Source: an uncultured Eubacteriales bacterium
GTDB taxonomy: Bacteria > Bacillota > Clostridia > Oscillospirales > Oscillospiraceae
Assembly: GCA_900545515.1 (NCBI GenBank)
Contig: UQZA01000043.1
Coordinates: 1 to 19,469 of the forward strand
DNA: 19,469 nt
Direction: 5' to 3'
The position numbers and the translations under genes were made by a program. Shown here piece by piece: positions 9,571-17,162 of the stretch. Under the pieces are notes generated by a model. That model was not told the DNA's origin and searched no databases. It was given only the letters and a program-made list of their open reading frames with translations. Each line of letters opens with the position of its first letter. The first letter of the stretch is position 1.

Positions 9571-10617
9571 ATGGCAAATAAAACACAACAAACAAGCGGC
9601 AATGTCACCGTGCCGGAGCACGCCCGGAAGGCGCTGCAGGCCCGGGAGGTAGGCAACTTTCTGTCCAACTACGCCATCATTATCATCATCTCCATTATGG
9701 TTCTGGCAGTCGGTTTCTCCAAGCCCAATTTCTGGACCCTGGACAACGGCAAAAATTTGATCATCAACATCGCCCCCCGGTTTATCATCGCTGCCGGTGT
9801 TTCCGGCTGTCTCATCACCAAGGGCACGGACCTGTCCGCCGGCCGTCTGGTGGGGTTGAGCGCCTGCGTGGCTGCTACAGTCCTCCAGGAGGTGGGATAT
9901 GGCGCACGGTTCTTCCCCAACATGCCGGATCTGCCTGTCATTGTGGGTCTCTTGATCGCTGTAGCCATTACGGCCCTCTTCGGTATGATCAACGGTATGG
10001 TCATTGCCTGGCTGAAGGTTCCTCCCTTTATAGCCACCCTGGGCATGCAGACCATCGTCTACGGCATTTGCCAGATTTACACCGGCAACGATCCCCAGGG
10101 CGGCTTGAAGGACTCCTACAAGGCTGTGGCCAACGGCTCTCTCTTTGGGGTCATTCCCTACCTGTTCCTCTTTGCCCTGGTCGTCGGCGTTTTCATGTGG
10201 CTGCTGTATAATAAGACCCGGCACGGCAAGTATATGTACGCCATCGGCGGCAATGAAAACGCGGCAGCAGTCGCTGGCGTCAACGTTCCGGCCACCCTCA
10301 TCCGGATTTACACCCTGGCCGGCGCGCTCTACGGCCTGGCCGGCTTCCTCCTGGGCGCCAAGGCCGGCGGCGCTTCCACTGCTACAGGCTTCGGATATGA
10401 GCTGGAAGCCATTGCCGCCTGTACCATTGGCGGCGTATCCACCAACGGCGGCGTGGGCACCGTCCCCGGCATCCTGCTTGGCGTTCTGGTATTCGAGGTC
10501 CTGAAAATCTGCCTGCAATACATGCAGGTCAATCCCGCCTACACTTACATCGCCCAGGGCATCGTCATCGTCGTGGCCGTGGCTCTGGACCTGCGGAAAT
10601 ACCTGGCGAAAAAGTAA
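9571..10617 (+). CDS. mglC: Galactose/methylgalactoside ABC transporter, permease
   Basis: This 348-residue polytopic membrane protein of the RbsC/MglC family has about eight to ten hydrophobic segments and forms the channel with MglA. Family features include ITKGTDLSAGRLVGLSACV, the KVPPFIATLGMQTIVYGICQ stretch, and the loop GGNENAAAVAGVNV, which matches the cytoplasmic EAA-like coupling region (GGNxxAAxxSGI). The N-terminal 35 residues are hydrophilic before the first helix, which is normal for MglC. AGGAGG precedes the ATG. It is the last gene of the operon. A terminator follows at 10731-10775. Confidence 0.93.
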   Translation: MANKTQQTSGNVTVPEHARKALQAREVGNFLSNYAIIIIISIMVLAVGFSKPNFWTLDNGKNLIINIAPRFIIAAGVSGCLITKGTDLSAGRLVGLSACVAATVLQEVGYGARFFPNMPDLPVIVGLLIAVAITALFGMINGMVIAWLKVPPFIATLGMQTIVYGICQIYTGNDPQGGLKDSYKAVANGSLFGVIPYLFLFALVVGVFMWLLYNKTRHGKYMYAIGGNENAAAVAGVNVPATLIRIYTLAGALYGLAGFLLGAKAGGASTATGFGYELEAIAACTIGGVSTNGGVGTVPGILLGVLVFEVLKICLQYMQVNPAYTYIAQGIVIVVAVALDLRKYLAKK

Positions 10618-10630
10618 CGCTTCCTAAAAG

Positions 10631-10767
10631 GGTCTGTTGCAAAATAGCTTTCTGTCAAATTGTCCCTAATATTTTAGCGGGAGAATACACAAATTTCCGT
10701 GTTTTCTCCCGCTATCTTCAACTTTTAGAAAGGGATCTGTTGCAAAAAGCGCATTTTGCAGCAGACC
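10631..10767. repeat. 137-bp segment bounded by 15-bp inverted repeats
   Basis: The segment opens with GGTCTGTTGCAAAAT (10631-10645) and ends with ATTTTGCAGCAGACC (10753-10767), complementary at 14 of 15 positions. A second direct copy of TCTGTTGCAAAA (10736-10747) lies inside and also pairs with the right arm. The ends resemble IS6-family terminal repeats (GGTTCTGTTGCAAA), but no transposase or target duplication is seen. It is either a miniature non-coding element or a duplicated terminator arm. Confidence 0.4.
10676..10713. repeat. Strong hairpin after mglC
   Basis: AGCGGGAGAATACAC (10676-10690) and GTGTTTTCTCCCGCT (10699-10713) pair at 14 of 15 positions around an 8-nt loop. It lies 60 bp after the mglC stop and upstream of the T-tailed terminator. 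No long T run follows, so it is more likely a 3'-end stabiliser or secondary terminator. Confidence 0.55.
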
Positions 10768-10775
10768 TCTTTTTT
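10731..10775 (+). terminator. Terminator of the mgl operon, likely bidirectional
   Basis: TCTGTTGCAAAA (10736-10747) and TTTTGCAGCAGA (10754-10765) form a 12-bp stem with one G.U pair and a 6-nt loop. GG/CC pairs extend it beyond a bulge. Six T follow (10770-10775). On the opposite strand the hairpin lies immediately after the stop codon of the convergent glycosylase gene (10778-10780), followed by a weaker T-rich stretch, so it may serve both units. Confidence 0.8.
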
Positions 10776-10777
10776 AC

Positions 10778-11797
10778 TCAGACCGGCTGAATCTGGCACC
10801 GGGCCTCCGGCCAGCATTCTGCTGCCGCTGCCTGGATTGTCTCCAAATCCGCCGGACTCAGCTCCGCCAGGGGCGAGACACGCAAGCTCCGTCCGGTTCG
10901 CTTCCACCGGGCCACCACCTGCCCCCGGAGCAGAACTGCGGGATTTACGATCCCAGCCAGGCTAAAGATCCCACGGAGGCACTGGGGTGGTAAGCAGGGA
11001 TTCTCCCTTTTCTCGTAGCTCAGCAGAAGCGGGTCGAATCCCGCCAAAAAGAGGCATTCCGGGATGGCCGCCGTCCGGCTGTCCCCCAGGTCATAGTAAA
11101 TCCGTCCTCCGCAAGTCACTTCCTTAAGGTCCAAGCCCTGCATCCGCCGTTTCAGCTCCCTCTGAGCTGCTCCCAGGAAGTAGGCTGCGTCCCGCAGACT
11201 GGCAGGGCCGCAGTATGTAAAATACCGGCGAAGTATTTCCCGCCAGGCTTCCTCCTCCCCCATCGGTGTAAAGGGAGGCGCCAGGCAAAAGGCCTTCTCC
11301 TCCTGAACCAGGTGGACAATCTTCCCCGCCTCCGCCAGGGCCCGGATGGTTCCGCCCCAAGGCTGGAACACGCTCTCCTCCTCACGGTCTGTAAGCCCCT
11401 TGCTCCGGCAAGTCTGGCGCAGCGCCTCCCGGGTAGCCGGTCCCCCGGTCAGGGTATCCAAGATGAGGGAGGCAAAGTAGTCTTTCCGCTCCCTGGTGAT
11501 CCATCCATCCGCCTCCAGGGTATCACAGGGGCGCAGAGCATGGCGACGTCCCTCATGGAGGTACAGGGGCAGATCCTTCTCCCGAAACACGTGAATCGTC
11601 CCCCGCAGGGTCCAGCTTTTCACCAGTCCCCGGTTCCACTCTGATCCGCCGCATCCCCGGATGGCCAGGGCATGGCGGCTGTTGGAAAGGAACTGAGCCT
11701 GAATTCCGTTTAAATCCCGGCAAATCTCCTCCCCCGGCGCAGGGTTCGTCAAATGCTGGCGGTACAACCGGAGGGCGATCAGCTCCTGCTCCGTCAT
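10778..11797 (-). CDS. AlkZ/YcaQ-like DNA glycosylase (winged-helix, HTH_42 family)
   Basis: This 339-residue protein belongs to the PF06224 family, formerly annotated as winged helix DNA-binding domain. Family members include AlkZ and YcaQ, monofunctional glycosylases that remove bulky alkylated or crosslinked bases. The motif GIQAQF places QxQ at residues 33-35, matching the catalytic QxQ of AlkZ rather than the QxD of YcaQ. WTLRGTIHVF (about 61-70) is the other hallmark block. Length fits the family. It starts with an ATGA overlap onto the acetyltransferase stop and has GGAG 5 nt before the ATG, so the two are translationally coupled. The substrate cannot be read from sequence. It is convergent with mglC. 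Confidence 0.78.
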   Translation of the reverse strand: MTEQELIALRLYRQHLTNPAPGEEICRDLNGIQAQFLSNSRHALAIRGCGGSEWNRGLVKSWTLRGTIHVFREKDLPLYLHEGRRHALRPCDTLEADGWITRERKDYFASLILDTLTGGPATREALRQTCRSKGLTDREEESVFQPWGGTIRALAEAGKIVHLVQEEKAFCLAPPFTPMGEEEAWREILRRYFTYCGPASLRDAAYFLGAAQRELKRRMQGLDLKEVTCGGRIYYDLGDSRTAAIPECLFLAGFDPLLLSYEKRENPCLPPQCLRGIFSLAGIVNPAVLLRGQVVARWKRTGRSLRVSPLAELSPADLETIQAAAAECWPEARCQIQPV

Positions 11798-12348
11798 GGC
11801 AGCTCCGGCCTCCGCTTTCCGGCGTAGACCTCCCGGTACAGCCGTTCCGCCGCCTGTCGGGCCTCCTGATCCGTGAGCGGGGCAGGCCTGGACATGAGCA
11901 GCAGGGGCAATGCCGGGCCATCCCCGTGCAGACAGGGCATTTGATAGGGGTATGCATTCAGGCAGAAGCCGTTTCGCTCATAAAACCCAATTCTTCTGCG
12001 CTGCATATCTCCCTCTGGAGGCTCCACCTCCAGGAGCATCGGCTTTTTCCAATGTTCCCACACATATTCCAGCATTCTGGCCCCAATTCCCCGGCCTCGA
12101 AGGCAGGCATCCACGGCAAAGTTCTCCAAAAACATCAGTCCCTCCAGGTTCCATAGCATGAGTAGGCCCTGCACCCGGTCTTCTTCTTCCAAGGTCAGCA
12201 GCTCCAGGCTGGTTTTACCCAGAAGCTGCCGCACCTCCTCCATGTCCCGGCGCTCCTCCGCTGGAAACGCCTCCTCCAGCAGGGCCTCCACACCGGCCCC
12301 CACAGCAGGTGATAGCTCCTGCCACTGGCGGTATACTCGGAATTCCAT
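11794..12348 (-). CDS. GNAT-family N-acetyltransferase
   Basis: A 184-residue acetyl-CoA-dependent acyltransferase. The acetyl-CoA binding motif is ACLRGRGIGARMLEYV (about 94-109), preceded by the beta strand LMFLENFAV and followed by the late-strand motif IGFYERNGF typical of GNATs. The C-terminal 25-30 residues (LTDQEARQAAERLYREVYAG) form an extra helix. The start at 12348 has GGAAGGG a few bases upstream and a promoter beyond it. A longer frame from 12489 would run through that promoter and is rejected. The substrate is unknown. Its stop overlaps the start of the AlkZ-like gene by 4 bp. Confidence 0.8.
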   Translation of the reverse strand: MEFRVYRQWQELSPAVGAGVEALLEEAFPAEERRDMEEVRQLLGKTSLELLTLEEEDRVQGLLMLWNLEGLMFLENFAVDACLRGRGIGARMLEYVWEHWKKPMLLEVEPPEGDMQRRRIGFYERNGFCLNAYPYQMPCLHGDGPALPLLLMSRPAPLTDQEARQAAERLYREVYAGKRRPELP

Positions 12349-12381
12349 GTTTCCCTTCCACCTTTCACAGCATGTGCCACC

Positions 12382-12410
12382 ATTATAACAAATAGACGGC
12401 GGCTTTTCTA
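12382..12410 (-). promoter_or_regulatory. Promoter for the GNAT-glycosylase unit
   Basis: On the minus strand there is TAGAAA (12410-12405), a 17-bp spacer and a perfect TATAAT (12387-12382). The start near 12375 gives a leader of about 27 nt. It is divergent from the fliB-like promoter 45 bp away. Confidence 0.65.
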
Positions 12411-12454
12411 CCCCAAAGCATCGCGCATTCATGGCAGCAGCATTTCCCCAATCC

Positions 12455-12483
12455 TTTACACCCTGGCCGTCTCGTGGTACAAT
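12455..12483 (+). promoter_or_regulatory. Promoter for the FliB-like gene
   Basis: TTTACA (12455-12460), a 17-bp spacer and TACAAT (12478-12483) give a start near 12490, which excludes the ATG at 12474 as the translation start. The purine-rich site GGGGAGGG (12497-12504) follows. Confidence 0.7.
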
Positions 12484-12509
12484 GGCCAAAAAAACGGGGA
12501 GGGAGTCTC

Positions 12510-13577
12510 TTGCTTCATGTATATCCGCCCTTTTACAAGGACTTTCATTGCACCGCCTCAGCCTGTCCGGACAACTGCTGTGTAGGCTGGGAGGTGGTGG
12601 TGGACGATGCCGCCGCCGGCTTTTATAACCGCCTGCCCGGTCCCTTGGGGGACGCGCTGCGGCAATCCATGACCATAGACGGAGACGGGGACCGGATCAT
12701 CGCCATGACCGGCGGCCACTGCCCCTTCTGGACCGAGGACCACCTGTGCCGCCTGGAGCTGGAGCTGGGACCGGAGGCTCCCTGCGCCACCTGCCGGAAG
12801 TTTCCCCGGCTCACCCAGGACTACGGCGTCTTCACGGAATACGGCCTCAGCCTGGCCTGCCCCGAGGCCGCCCGCCGGATTCTCACCCAGCCCGGGCCAT
12901 GGATTCTGGAAACGCAAGGCGAGCCGGGGAACCCCCAGGAGGCGGAATACGATTGGGAGTCCCTCCTGGAGCTGGCCTCCGCCCGAAAAACGCTCCTGGA
13001 GCTTCTGTGGCGGCAGGACCTGACAGCCCGGGAGGCACTGGCCCTCTGCCTGGCTATGGGCAGCCGGTTCCAGGCCGCCTTCCATGGGCAGACGCCGGAG
13101 CCCTGGCAGGAGGCCGAAATTTTGTCCCAATTCCGGGCCAGTCCTACGGGAGACTTTTGTCCCCTCCTCCGGCTTCACAGAGGCCTGGAAATTCTGACGC
13201 CCCAGTGGCAGGACCTGCTGGACGAGGCCCTGGCAACGCCCCTCACCCCCTGCCGCTTTGCCGCCGCTGACGCCCAGTCCGATCTGGAGCTTCGGAACCT
13301 AGGGACATACTACCTCCTGCGGTATTGGTTCCAGGCTGTTTCAGACTTCGATCCCTTGTTAAAACTGCAAAAACTGGCCGCCGCCTGGGCAGTGACCCGG
13401 TACCTGGAAGCCGTCCACTGGGCCAAAACCGGAACTCTCTCCCAAACCTACCGGATCCGCCTGCACCAACTCTACTCCAAGGAGGTGGAGCACGACGGAG
13501 AAAACGAAGCCACCCTGGAAGAAGCCTGCCTCTCCAATCTCGCCTTCTCCCTGGAGTCTCTCCGGAACCTCATCTAA
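12510..13577 (+). CDS. FliB-like cysteine-rich protein (flagellin lysine-N-methylase family)
   Basis: A 355-residue protein. TTG at 12510 is taken as the start because GGGGAGGG stands 5 nt upstream and the ATG at 12474 overlaps the promoter. The N-terminus MLHVYPPFYKDFHC leads into C14-x4-C19-x3-CC(23-24), followed by HCPFW, LC, APCATCRKFPR and SLACPEAARRI, the cysteine pattern of the FliB/YkgJ-like family (PF03692 group). These cysteines probably bind a metal centre. FliB in Salmonella methylates flagellin lysines, but homologues are widespread in non-motile Firmicutes and no flagellar gene is in this window, so the name may mislead about the substrate. It is transcribed alone, divergent from the GNAT gene. 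Confidence 0.75.
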   Translation: MLHVYPPFYKDFHCTASACPDNCCVGWEVVVDDAAAGFYNRLPGPLGDALRQSMTIDGDGDRIIAMTGGHCPFWTEDHLCRLELELGPEAPCATCRKFPRLTQDYGVFTEYGLSLACPEAARRILTQPGPWILETQGEPGNPQEAEYDWESLLELASARKTLLELLWRQDLTAREALALCLAMGSRFQAAFHGQTPEPWQEAEILSQFRASPTGDFCPLLRLHRGLEILTPQWQDLLDEALATPLTPCRFAAADAQSDLELRNLGTYYLLRYWFQAVSDFDPLLKLQKLAAAWAVTRYLEAVHWAKTGTLSQTYRIRLHQLYSKEVEHDGENEATLEEACLSNLAFSLESLRNLI

Positions 13578-13662
13578 CCCGCATCTTTTGCCTGCGCCTC
13601 ACCACCCTCCTCCAATATCACACACTGAGTGTAAAATAAAGATTGGCAAAGTGCAAAAAAGA

Positions 13663-13683
13663 GGAGGGGCAAGTGGCCCCTCC
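13663..13683. repeat. Hairpin GGAGGGGC / GCCCCTCC
   Basis: A perfect 8-bp stem with a 5-nt loop lies about 85 bp after the FliB-like gene. No T run follows in the plus direction, but on the minus strand the downstream side reads CTTTTTTGCAC, so it could end minus-strand transcription. It may be part of the insertion-sequence remnant that follows. Confidence 0.45.
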
Positions 13684-13684
13684 A

Positions 13685-13820
13685 GCCACCATGTGCTAAA
13701 ATGTAAGTTGAAGCGACAAACACGAAAGCAGGTGGCGATATGATTATAACAGTTACGGTGGAAATAAGAAAGGAAAAATGAGAAATTTTGAGGAGTTGGA
13801 TGTAGGATTTGCAATGATGT
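13685..13820 (+). mobile_element. Possible 5' end remnant of an ISLre2-like insertion sequence
   Basis: This AT-rich stretch differs sharply in base composition from its neighbours. It contains AAAGGA followed by ATG at 13778 and the reading MRNFEELD, which resembles the first residues of UPF0236/ISLre2-type transposases (often NFEELE...). The reading loses any family resemblance after about 12 residues and runs into the ECF gene on the other strand. An overlapping 13-codon ORF precedes it. No second IS end was found. The identification rests on memory of family N-termini and is tentative. The rest of 13578-13871 has no gene. Confidence 0.3.
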
Positions 13821-13871
13821 GTGACACCGTGCAGGGGCTGCCAAAGGCGCCGTTCATTTTGACGCTTACCA

Positions 13872-14666
13872 TTAAACGGCCTTTTTCAGCAGGCCTGCAT
13901 GTTCCAAGGCGGGGCGGAGGGCCAGGTAAAAGGCGCTGGCGACTACCACGGCCACCACGGCGTTCACCAGGGTGGTAACGGCGCCGATCTTGGCCCAGGT
14001 TGCGGCAGCGTCCTGGGGCACGCCCAGCACATAGGTTTTATAAAAATACCCAACCACGGGATCTGCCACCACGTTGAAGGCCATGCCGCAGGCTGTGGAG
14101 ACTACCGTTCCCAAAACCCGTTTCCGGGACCGCTGTTCCCGGTCCAGGTGGAACACGCGGCGAGCCACCAGCCCCACGATGAGGCCGATGCACAGCTTCA
14201 GCAGGAACGTCTTGGGGGCGCTGGTGACGTAGCCGCTGGTGAGGTCGGCAATGGTCATACCCACAGCACCGGCCATGCCGCCCCACAGGCCCCCCAGGAA
14301 GAGGGCCGCCAGGACGCAGAACACATTGCCCAGGTGAAACGCCGTCTTTTCCGTCCCCACAGGGATATCAATTTTGAAAAAGGAAAACCCAATGTAGCAC
14401 AGAGCCGCAAACAGAGACGCCAAGGCCAGGGTTCGTACGTCGGTCTTCCGGCTCTCCAGTCCGTTCCGGCCCCGGAGCAACCCGGCGATGCAAGTGACCA
14501 AGCCCACCAGAGCCAAAATCAGACTCAGGGCATACAGGAGCTTCCCTGTGTCTCCGGCTCCCTCGCCAATGGCGCCGCCCCGGGCCAGGATGCTGCAAAC
14601 GACCCCTGCCACAAGCAGGATCAGGCCAACCACTGCCAAAACGGGGCTGGATTTCTTTGTTTTCAT
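13872..14666 (-). CDS. ECF transporter S component with an N-terminal two-helix extension
   Basis: A 264-residue membrane protein. The start at 14666 is set by GGGAGG, about 7 nt upstream. An earlier frame start at 14687 is unsupported. Residues 1-70 add two predicted transmembrane segments (VLAVVGLILLVAGVVCSILA and LLYALSLILALVGLVTCIAG) not found in standard S components. The S domain follows (VRTLALASLFAALCYIGFSF, FHLGNVFCVLAALFLGGLWG, IADLTSGYVTSAPKTFLLKL), in the same DUF1393-like style as the gene at 4408. The ligand is unknown and no energising module is nearby. It is divergent from the phosphodiesterase gene. Confidence 0.78.
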   Translation of the reverse strand: MKTKKSSPVLAVVGLILLVAGVVCSILARGGAIGEGAGDTGKLLYALSLILALVGLVTCIAGLLRGRNGLESRKTDVRTLALASLFAALCYIGFSFFKIDIPVGTEKTAFHLGNVFCVLAALFLGGLWGGMAGAVGMTIADLTSGYVTSAPKTFLLKLCIGLIVGLVARRVFHLDREQRSRKRVLGTVVSTACGMAFNVVADPVVGYFYKTYVLGVPQDAAATWAKIGAVTTLVNAVVAVVVASAFYLALRPALEHAGLLKKAV

Positions 14667-14698
14667 ACGTCTACCTCCCAAGTTCAAATTCCTGCTCT

Positions 14699-14726
14699 AT
14701 TATAGTCCGGCCTGGCTATCTGAAAA
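14699..14726 (-). promoter_or_regulatory. Promoter for the second ECF S component
   Basis: On the minus strand there is TTTTCA (14726-14721), a 16-bp spacer and a perfect TATAAT (14704-14699). The start near 14692 leaves only about 26 nt of leader, so there is no room for a riboswitch. Confidence 0.65.
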
Positions 14727-14764
14727 GTGCCAACTTCCTTTCATTTCACCAGGCCAGATATCCC

Positions 14765-14793
14765 TTGCAAATCAAAAACCGCCGTGGTATCAT
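14765..14793 (+). promoter_or_regulatory. Promoter for the YfcE-type phosphodiesterase
   Basis: TTGCAA (14765-14770), a 17-bp spacer and TATCAT (14788-14793), with a start near 14800 and about 35 nt of leader carrying GAGGA upstream of the ATG. Confidence 0.65.
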
Positions 14794-14834
14794 ACACGTC
14801 ATCATAGATTTCTGTCGAAACGAGGAACATCACC

Positions 14835-15380
14835 ATGAAATTGTTGATCGCATCAGACATTCACGGCTCCGCCCTGTTTTGCCGCCAGCTTTTGGACCGG
14901 GTAGAGGCGGAAAATCCGGACAAGCTGCTCCTTCTGGGGGATCTGCTCTATCACGGTCCCCGGAACGATTTGCCCCAGGGCTACCGGCCCAAGGATGTCA
15001 TCACCATGCTCTCCGGTCTGAAGGACCGGATTCTGGCCGTGCGGGGCAACTGCGAGGCAGAGGTGGACCAGATGGTGCTGCCCTTCCCCTGTATGGCAGA
15101 TTACGCCCTGGTTCAGGCGGAGCCGGACCTCACCCTCTTTGCCACCCATGGCCACCTGTGGAATCCAGACCATCTGCCTCCTCTGGCTTCCGGCGCTGTC
15201 TTTCTATTTGGACACACCCATATCAAAGCCGTCCGCAGAGTCCATGGGGTTTTGACCCTAAACCCGGGCAGCGTCTCCATTCCCAAAGACGGCAGTCACA
15301 GCTACCTGACTTACCAGGCTGGTGAATGCTGCTTCCACACCCTGGATGGGGCCGTGCTGAGCCGGGTTTCCTGCCGCTAG
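14835..15380 (+). CDS. yfcE: YfcE-type metallophosphoesterase
   Basis: A 181-residue calcineurin-like phosphodiesterase. All metal-site motifs are present: SDIHG (7-11), GDLLYHGPRND (about 36-46), RGNCEAEVD, THGH and GHTH, the last followed by the family ending LNPGSVSIPK. YfcE hydrolyses artificial phosphodiesters in vitro, and its physiological substrate is unsettled. The length matches YfcE (about 184). It starts with ATG preceded by GAGGA. No clear T-tailed terminator follows. A 6-bp hairpin CCAATC/GATTGG lies downstream at about 15420-15436. Confidence 0.88.
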   Translation: MKLLIASDIHGSALFCRQLLDRVEAENPDKLLLLGDLLYHGPRNDLPQGYRPKDVITMLSGLKDRILAVRGNCEAEVDQMVLPFPCMADYALVQAEPDLTLFATHGHLWNPDHLPPLASGAVFLFGHTHIKAVRRVHGVLTLNPGSVSIPKDGSHSYLTYQAGECCFHTLDGAVLSRVSCR

Positions 15381-15498
15381 TCCGTCGTAGGCGACTTCCT
15401 GGGGCGGGCTTCTCCAGCTTCCAATCCGGTAGATTGGTGCAAGAAATCCCAAATCGGGGGGCAGTTTTTGTCTCTTTCGTGGGAAATGAAAAAAAGAG

Positions 15499-15527
15499 TT
15501 GTTTCCCCCTTAAAAATGGTGTAAAAT
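15499..15527 (+). promoter_or_regulatory. Promoter for gpmI
   Basis: TTGTTT (15499-15504), a 17-bp spacer and TAAAAT (15522-15527), with a start near 15534. GGAGG (15565-15569) lies 9 nt before the gpmI ATG. Confidence 0.55.
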
Positions 15528-15578
15528 AGGATAGTCTAAATCCCAAAATGGATACTTTACAGCTGGAGGCTATCAAAT

Positions 15579-17144
15579 ATGAAAAAACCCATTGTATTGG
15601 TGATTATGGACGGCGTAGGCCGGGGCGACGGCGGCTCCGGAGACGCCGTCAAGCTGGCCCAAACGCCAACCCTGGACATGCTGCTGGAACATTACCCTCA
15701 CACCTGGCTAAAGGCCCATGGCACCGCCGTCGGTCTGCCCACAGATGACGACATGGGCAACTCCGAGGTGGGCCACAATGCCTTGGGCTGCGGTCAGGTC
15801 TACTCTCAGGGGGCCAAGCTGGTGGAGGAGTCTATTGAATCCGGCAAGCTGTTCCAGTCCAAGACCTGGCAGGATCTGGTGTCCAACTGCCTGACCCGGG
15901 ACAAGGCTTTGCATTTTCTGGGCCTTCTGTCTGACGGAAACGTCCATTCCAATATCTCCCACCTTTTTGCCATGCTGAAAGCAGCCAAGACCGCCGGTGT
16001 GCACCGGGTCTACTGCCACATTCTCCTGGACGGCCGGGATGTGCCCGCCACCTCCGCGCTTACCTATGTGGACGCACTGGAGCAGGTTCTGGCAGAGCTG
16101 CGGGAGCCTGGCTTTGACTACGCCATTGCCTCCGGCGGTGGCCGGATGCAGATCACCATGGACCGTTATCAGGCCAACTGGCCCATGGTGGAAGCCGGGT
16201 GGAGAACCCACGTCCAGGGCCTGGGCCGGCAGTTCCCTTCTGCCAAGGAGGCCATTGAAGCTTACCGGCAGGAGACAGGCTGCATTGACCAGGACCTGCC
16301 CGCCTTCGTGGTGGCCCGGAACGGAGCGCCCGTAGGGAAAATTGCCAACGGAGACAGCGTCATCCTCTTCAACTTCCGGGGGGACCGGGCCCAGGAGATC
16401 TCCCTGGCCTTTGACCGGAAAGAATTTGACCATTTTGACCGGGGCGATTACACCGGTGTACACTTTGCCGGTATGCTGGAGTATGACGGAGACCTGAAGA
16501 TCCCGGAGCACTACCTGGTGGAGCCTCCTGTCATCAAAAACACCCTCACGGAGGTCCTCTGCGCTCATGGCATCCGGGAGTACGCCCTGTCCGAAACCCA
16601 GAAATACGGCCACGTGACCTATTTCTGGAACGGCAACCGGTCCGGCAAGGTGGACGAACACCTGGAAACCTACGAGGAAATCCCCTCGGATGTAATTCCC
16701 TTTGAGCAAGCACCCGCTATGAAGTCTGTGGAGATCACAGACCACATGGTGCGTGCCATGGCCTCTCATCAATTCGACTTCCTCCGCTGCAATTTCCCCA
16801 ACGGCGACATGGTGGGACACACCGGCGTTCTGGAGGCCGTGGTCACCGCCATGGAGTGTGTGGACCGGGGTCTTGCCCGGATTCTGAAGGCCGCCGATGC
16901 GTATGGCTACACCGTCCTCGTCACAGCCGACCACGGCAACGCTGACCAGATGCTGGAGACTAAGAAGGGTAAGACCTCCATCCGCACCGCCCACAGCCTG
17001 AATCCCGTTCCCTTCATCATCTATGACCGGGACACCCGGTATGAGCTGAAGGAGGGTTCCTACGGCCTGGCCAATGTGGCCCCCACCGTGGTCAAGCTGA
17101 TGGACATCCCCGCCCCCGCGTGTTGGGAGGCATCCATGGTTTGA
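15579..17144 (+). CDS. gpmI: 2,3-bisphosphoglycerate-independent phosphoglycerate mutase
   Basis: A 521-residue cytosolic enzyme that interconverts 3- and 2-phosphoglycerate in glycolysis and gluconeogenesis, using two Mn ions and a phosphoserine intermediate. The N-terminus MKKPIVLVIMDGVG carries the first metal aspartate (D11). The catalytic serine is S62 in MGNSEVGHNALG, at the same number as in Bacillus iPGM. Further motifs are HFLGLLSDGNVHSN, LDGRDVPATSA, FNFRGDRAQE, CNFPNGDMVGHTG, VTADHGNADQM and TAHSLNPVPF, covering both the phosphatase-like and transferase domains. Length is close to the usual 510. It has its own promoter and is not in a gap-pgk-tpi cluster here. A short gap with another promoter separates it from asp23. 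Confidence 0.97.
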   Translation: MKKPIVLVIMDGVGRGDGGSGDAVKLAQTPTLDMLLEHYPHTWLKAHGTAVGLPTDDDMGNSEVGHNALGCGQVYSQGAKLVEESIESGKLFQSKTWQDLVSNCLTRDKALHFLGLLSDGNVHSNISHLFAMLKAAKTAGVHRVYCHILLDGRDVPATSALTYVDALEQVLAELREPGFDYAIASGGGRMQITMDRYQANWPMVEAGWRTHVQGLGRQFPSAKEAIEAYRQETGCIDQDLPAFVVARNGAPVGKIANGDSVILFNFRGDRAQEISLAFDRKEFDHFDRGDYTGVHFAGMLEYDGDLKIPEHYLVEPPVIKNTLTEVLCAHGIREYALSETQKYGHVTYFWNGNRSGKVDEHLETYEEIPSDVIPFEQAPAMKSVEITDHMVRAMASHQFDFLRCNFPNGDMVGHTGVLEAVVTAMECVDRGLARILKAADAYGYTVLVTADHGNADQMLETKKGKTSIRTAHSLNPVPFIIYDRDTRYELKEGSYGLANVAPTVVKLMDIPAPACWEASMV

Positions 17145-17162
17145 CCGCGGGAAAACTCCCCC

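Noticed and set aside
10623..10775. Target-site duplication around the 137-bp segment
   Set aside because: The 8 bases on either side do not match; the flanking A-rich and T-rich tracts only extend the inverted repeat.
10618..10777. CRISPR-like array because of repeated TCTGTTGCAAAA
   Set aside because: Only two direct copies at irregular spacing, with pairing to an inverted copy and a T run; this is terminator or element structure, with no cas genes.
12474..12509. Earlier ATG for the FliB-like gene
   Set aside because: It overlaps the -10 element and lies upstream of the predicted transcript start. TTG at 12510 has the ribosome binding site and gives the family's usual N-terminus.
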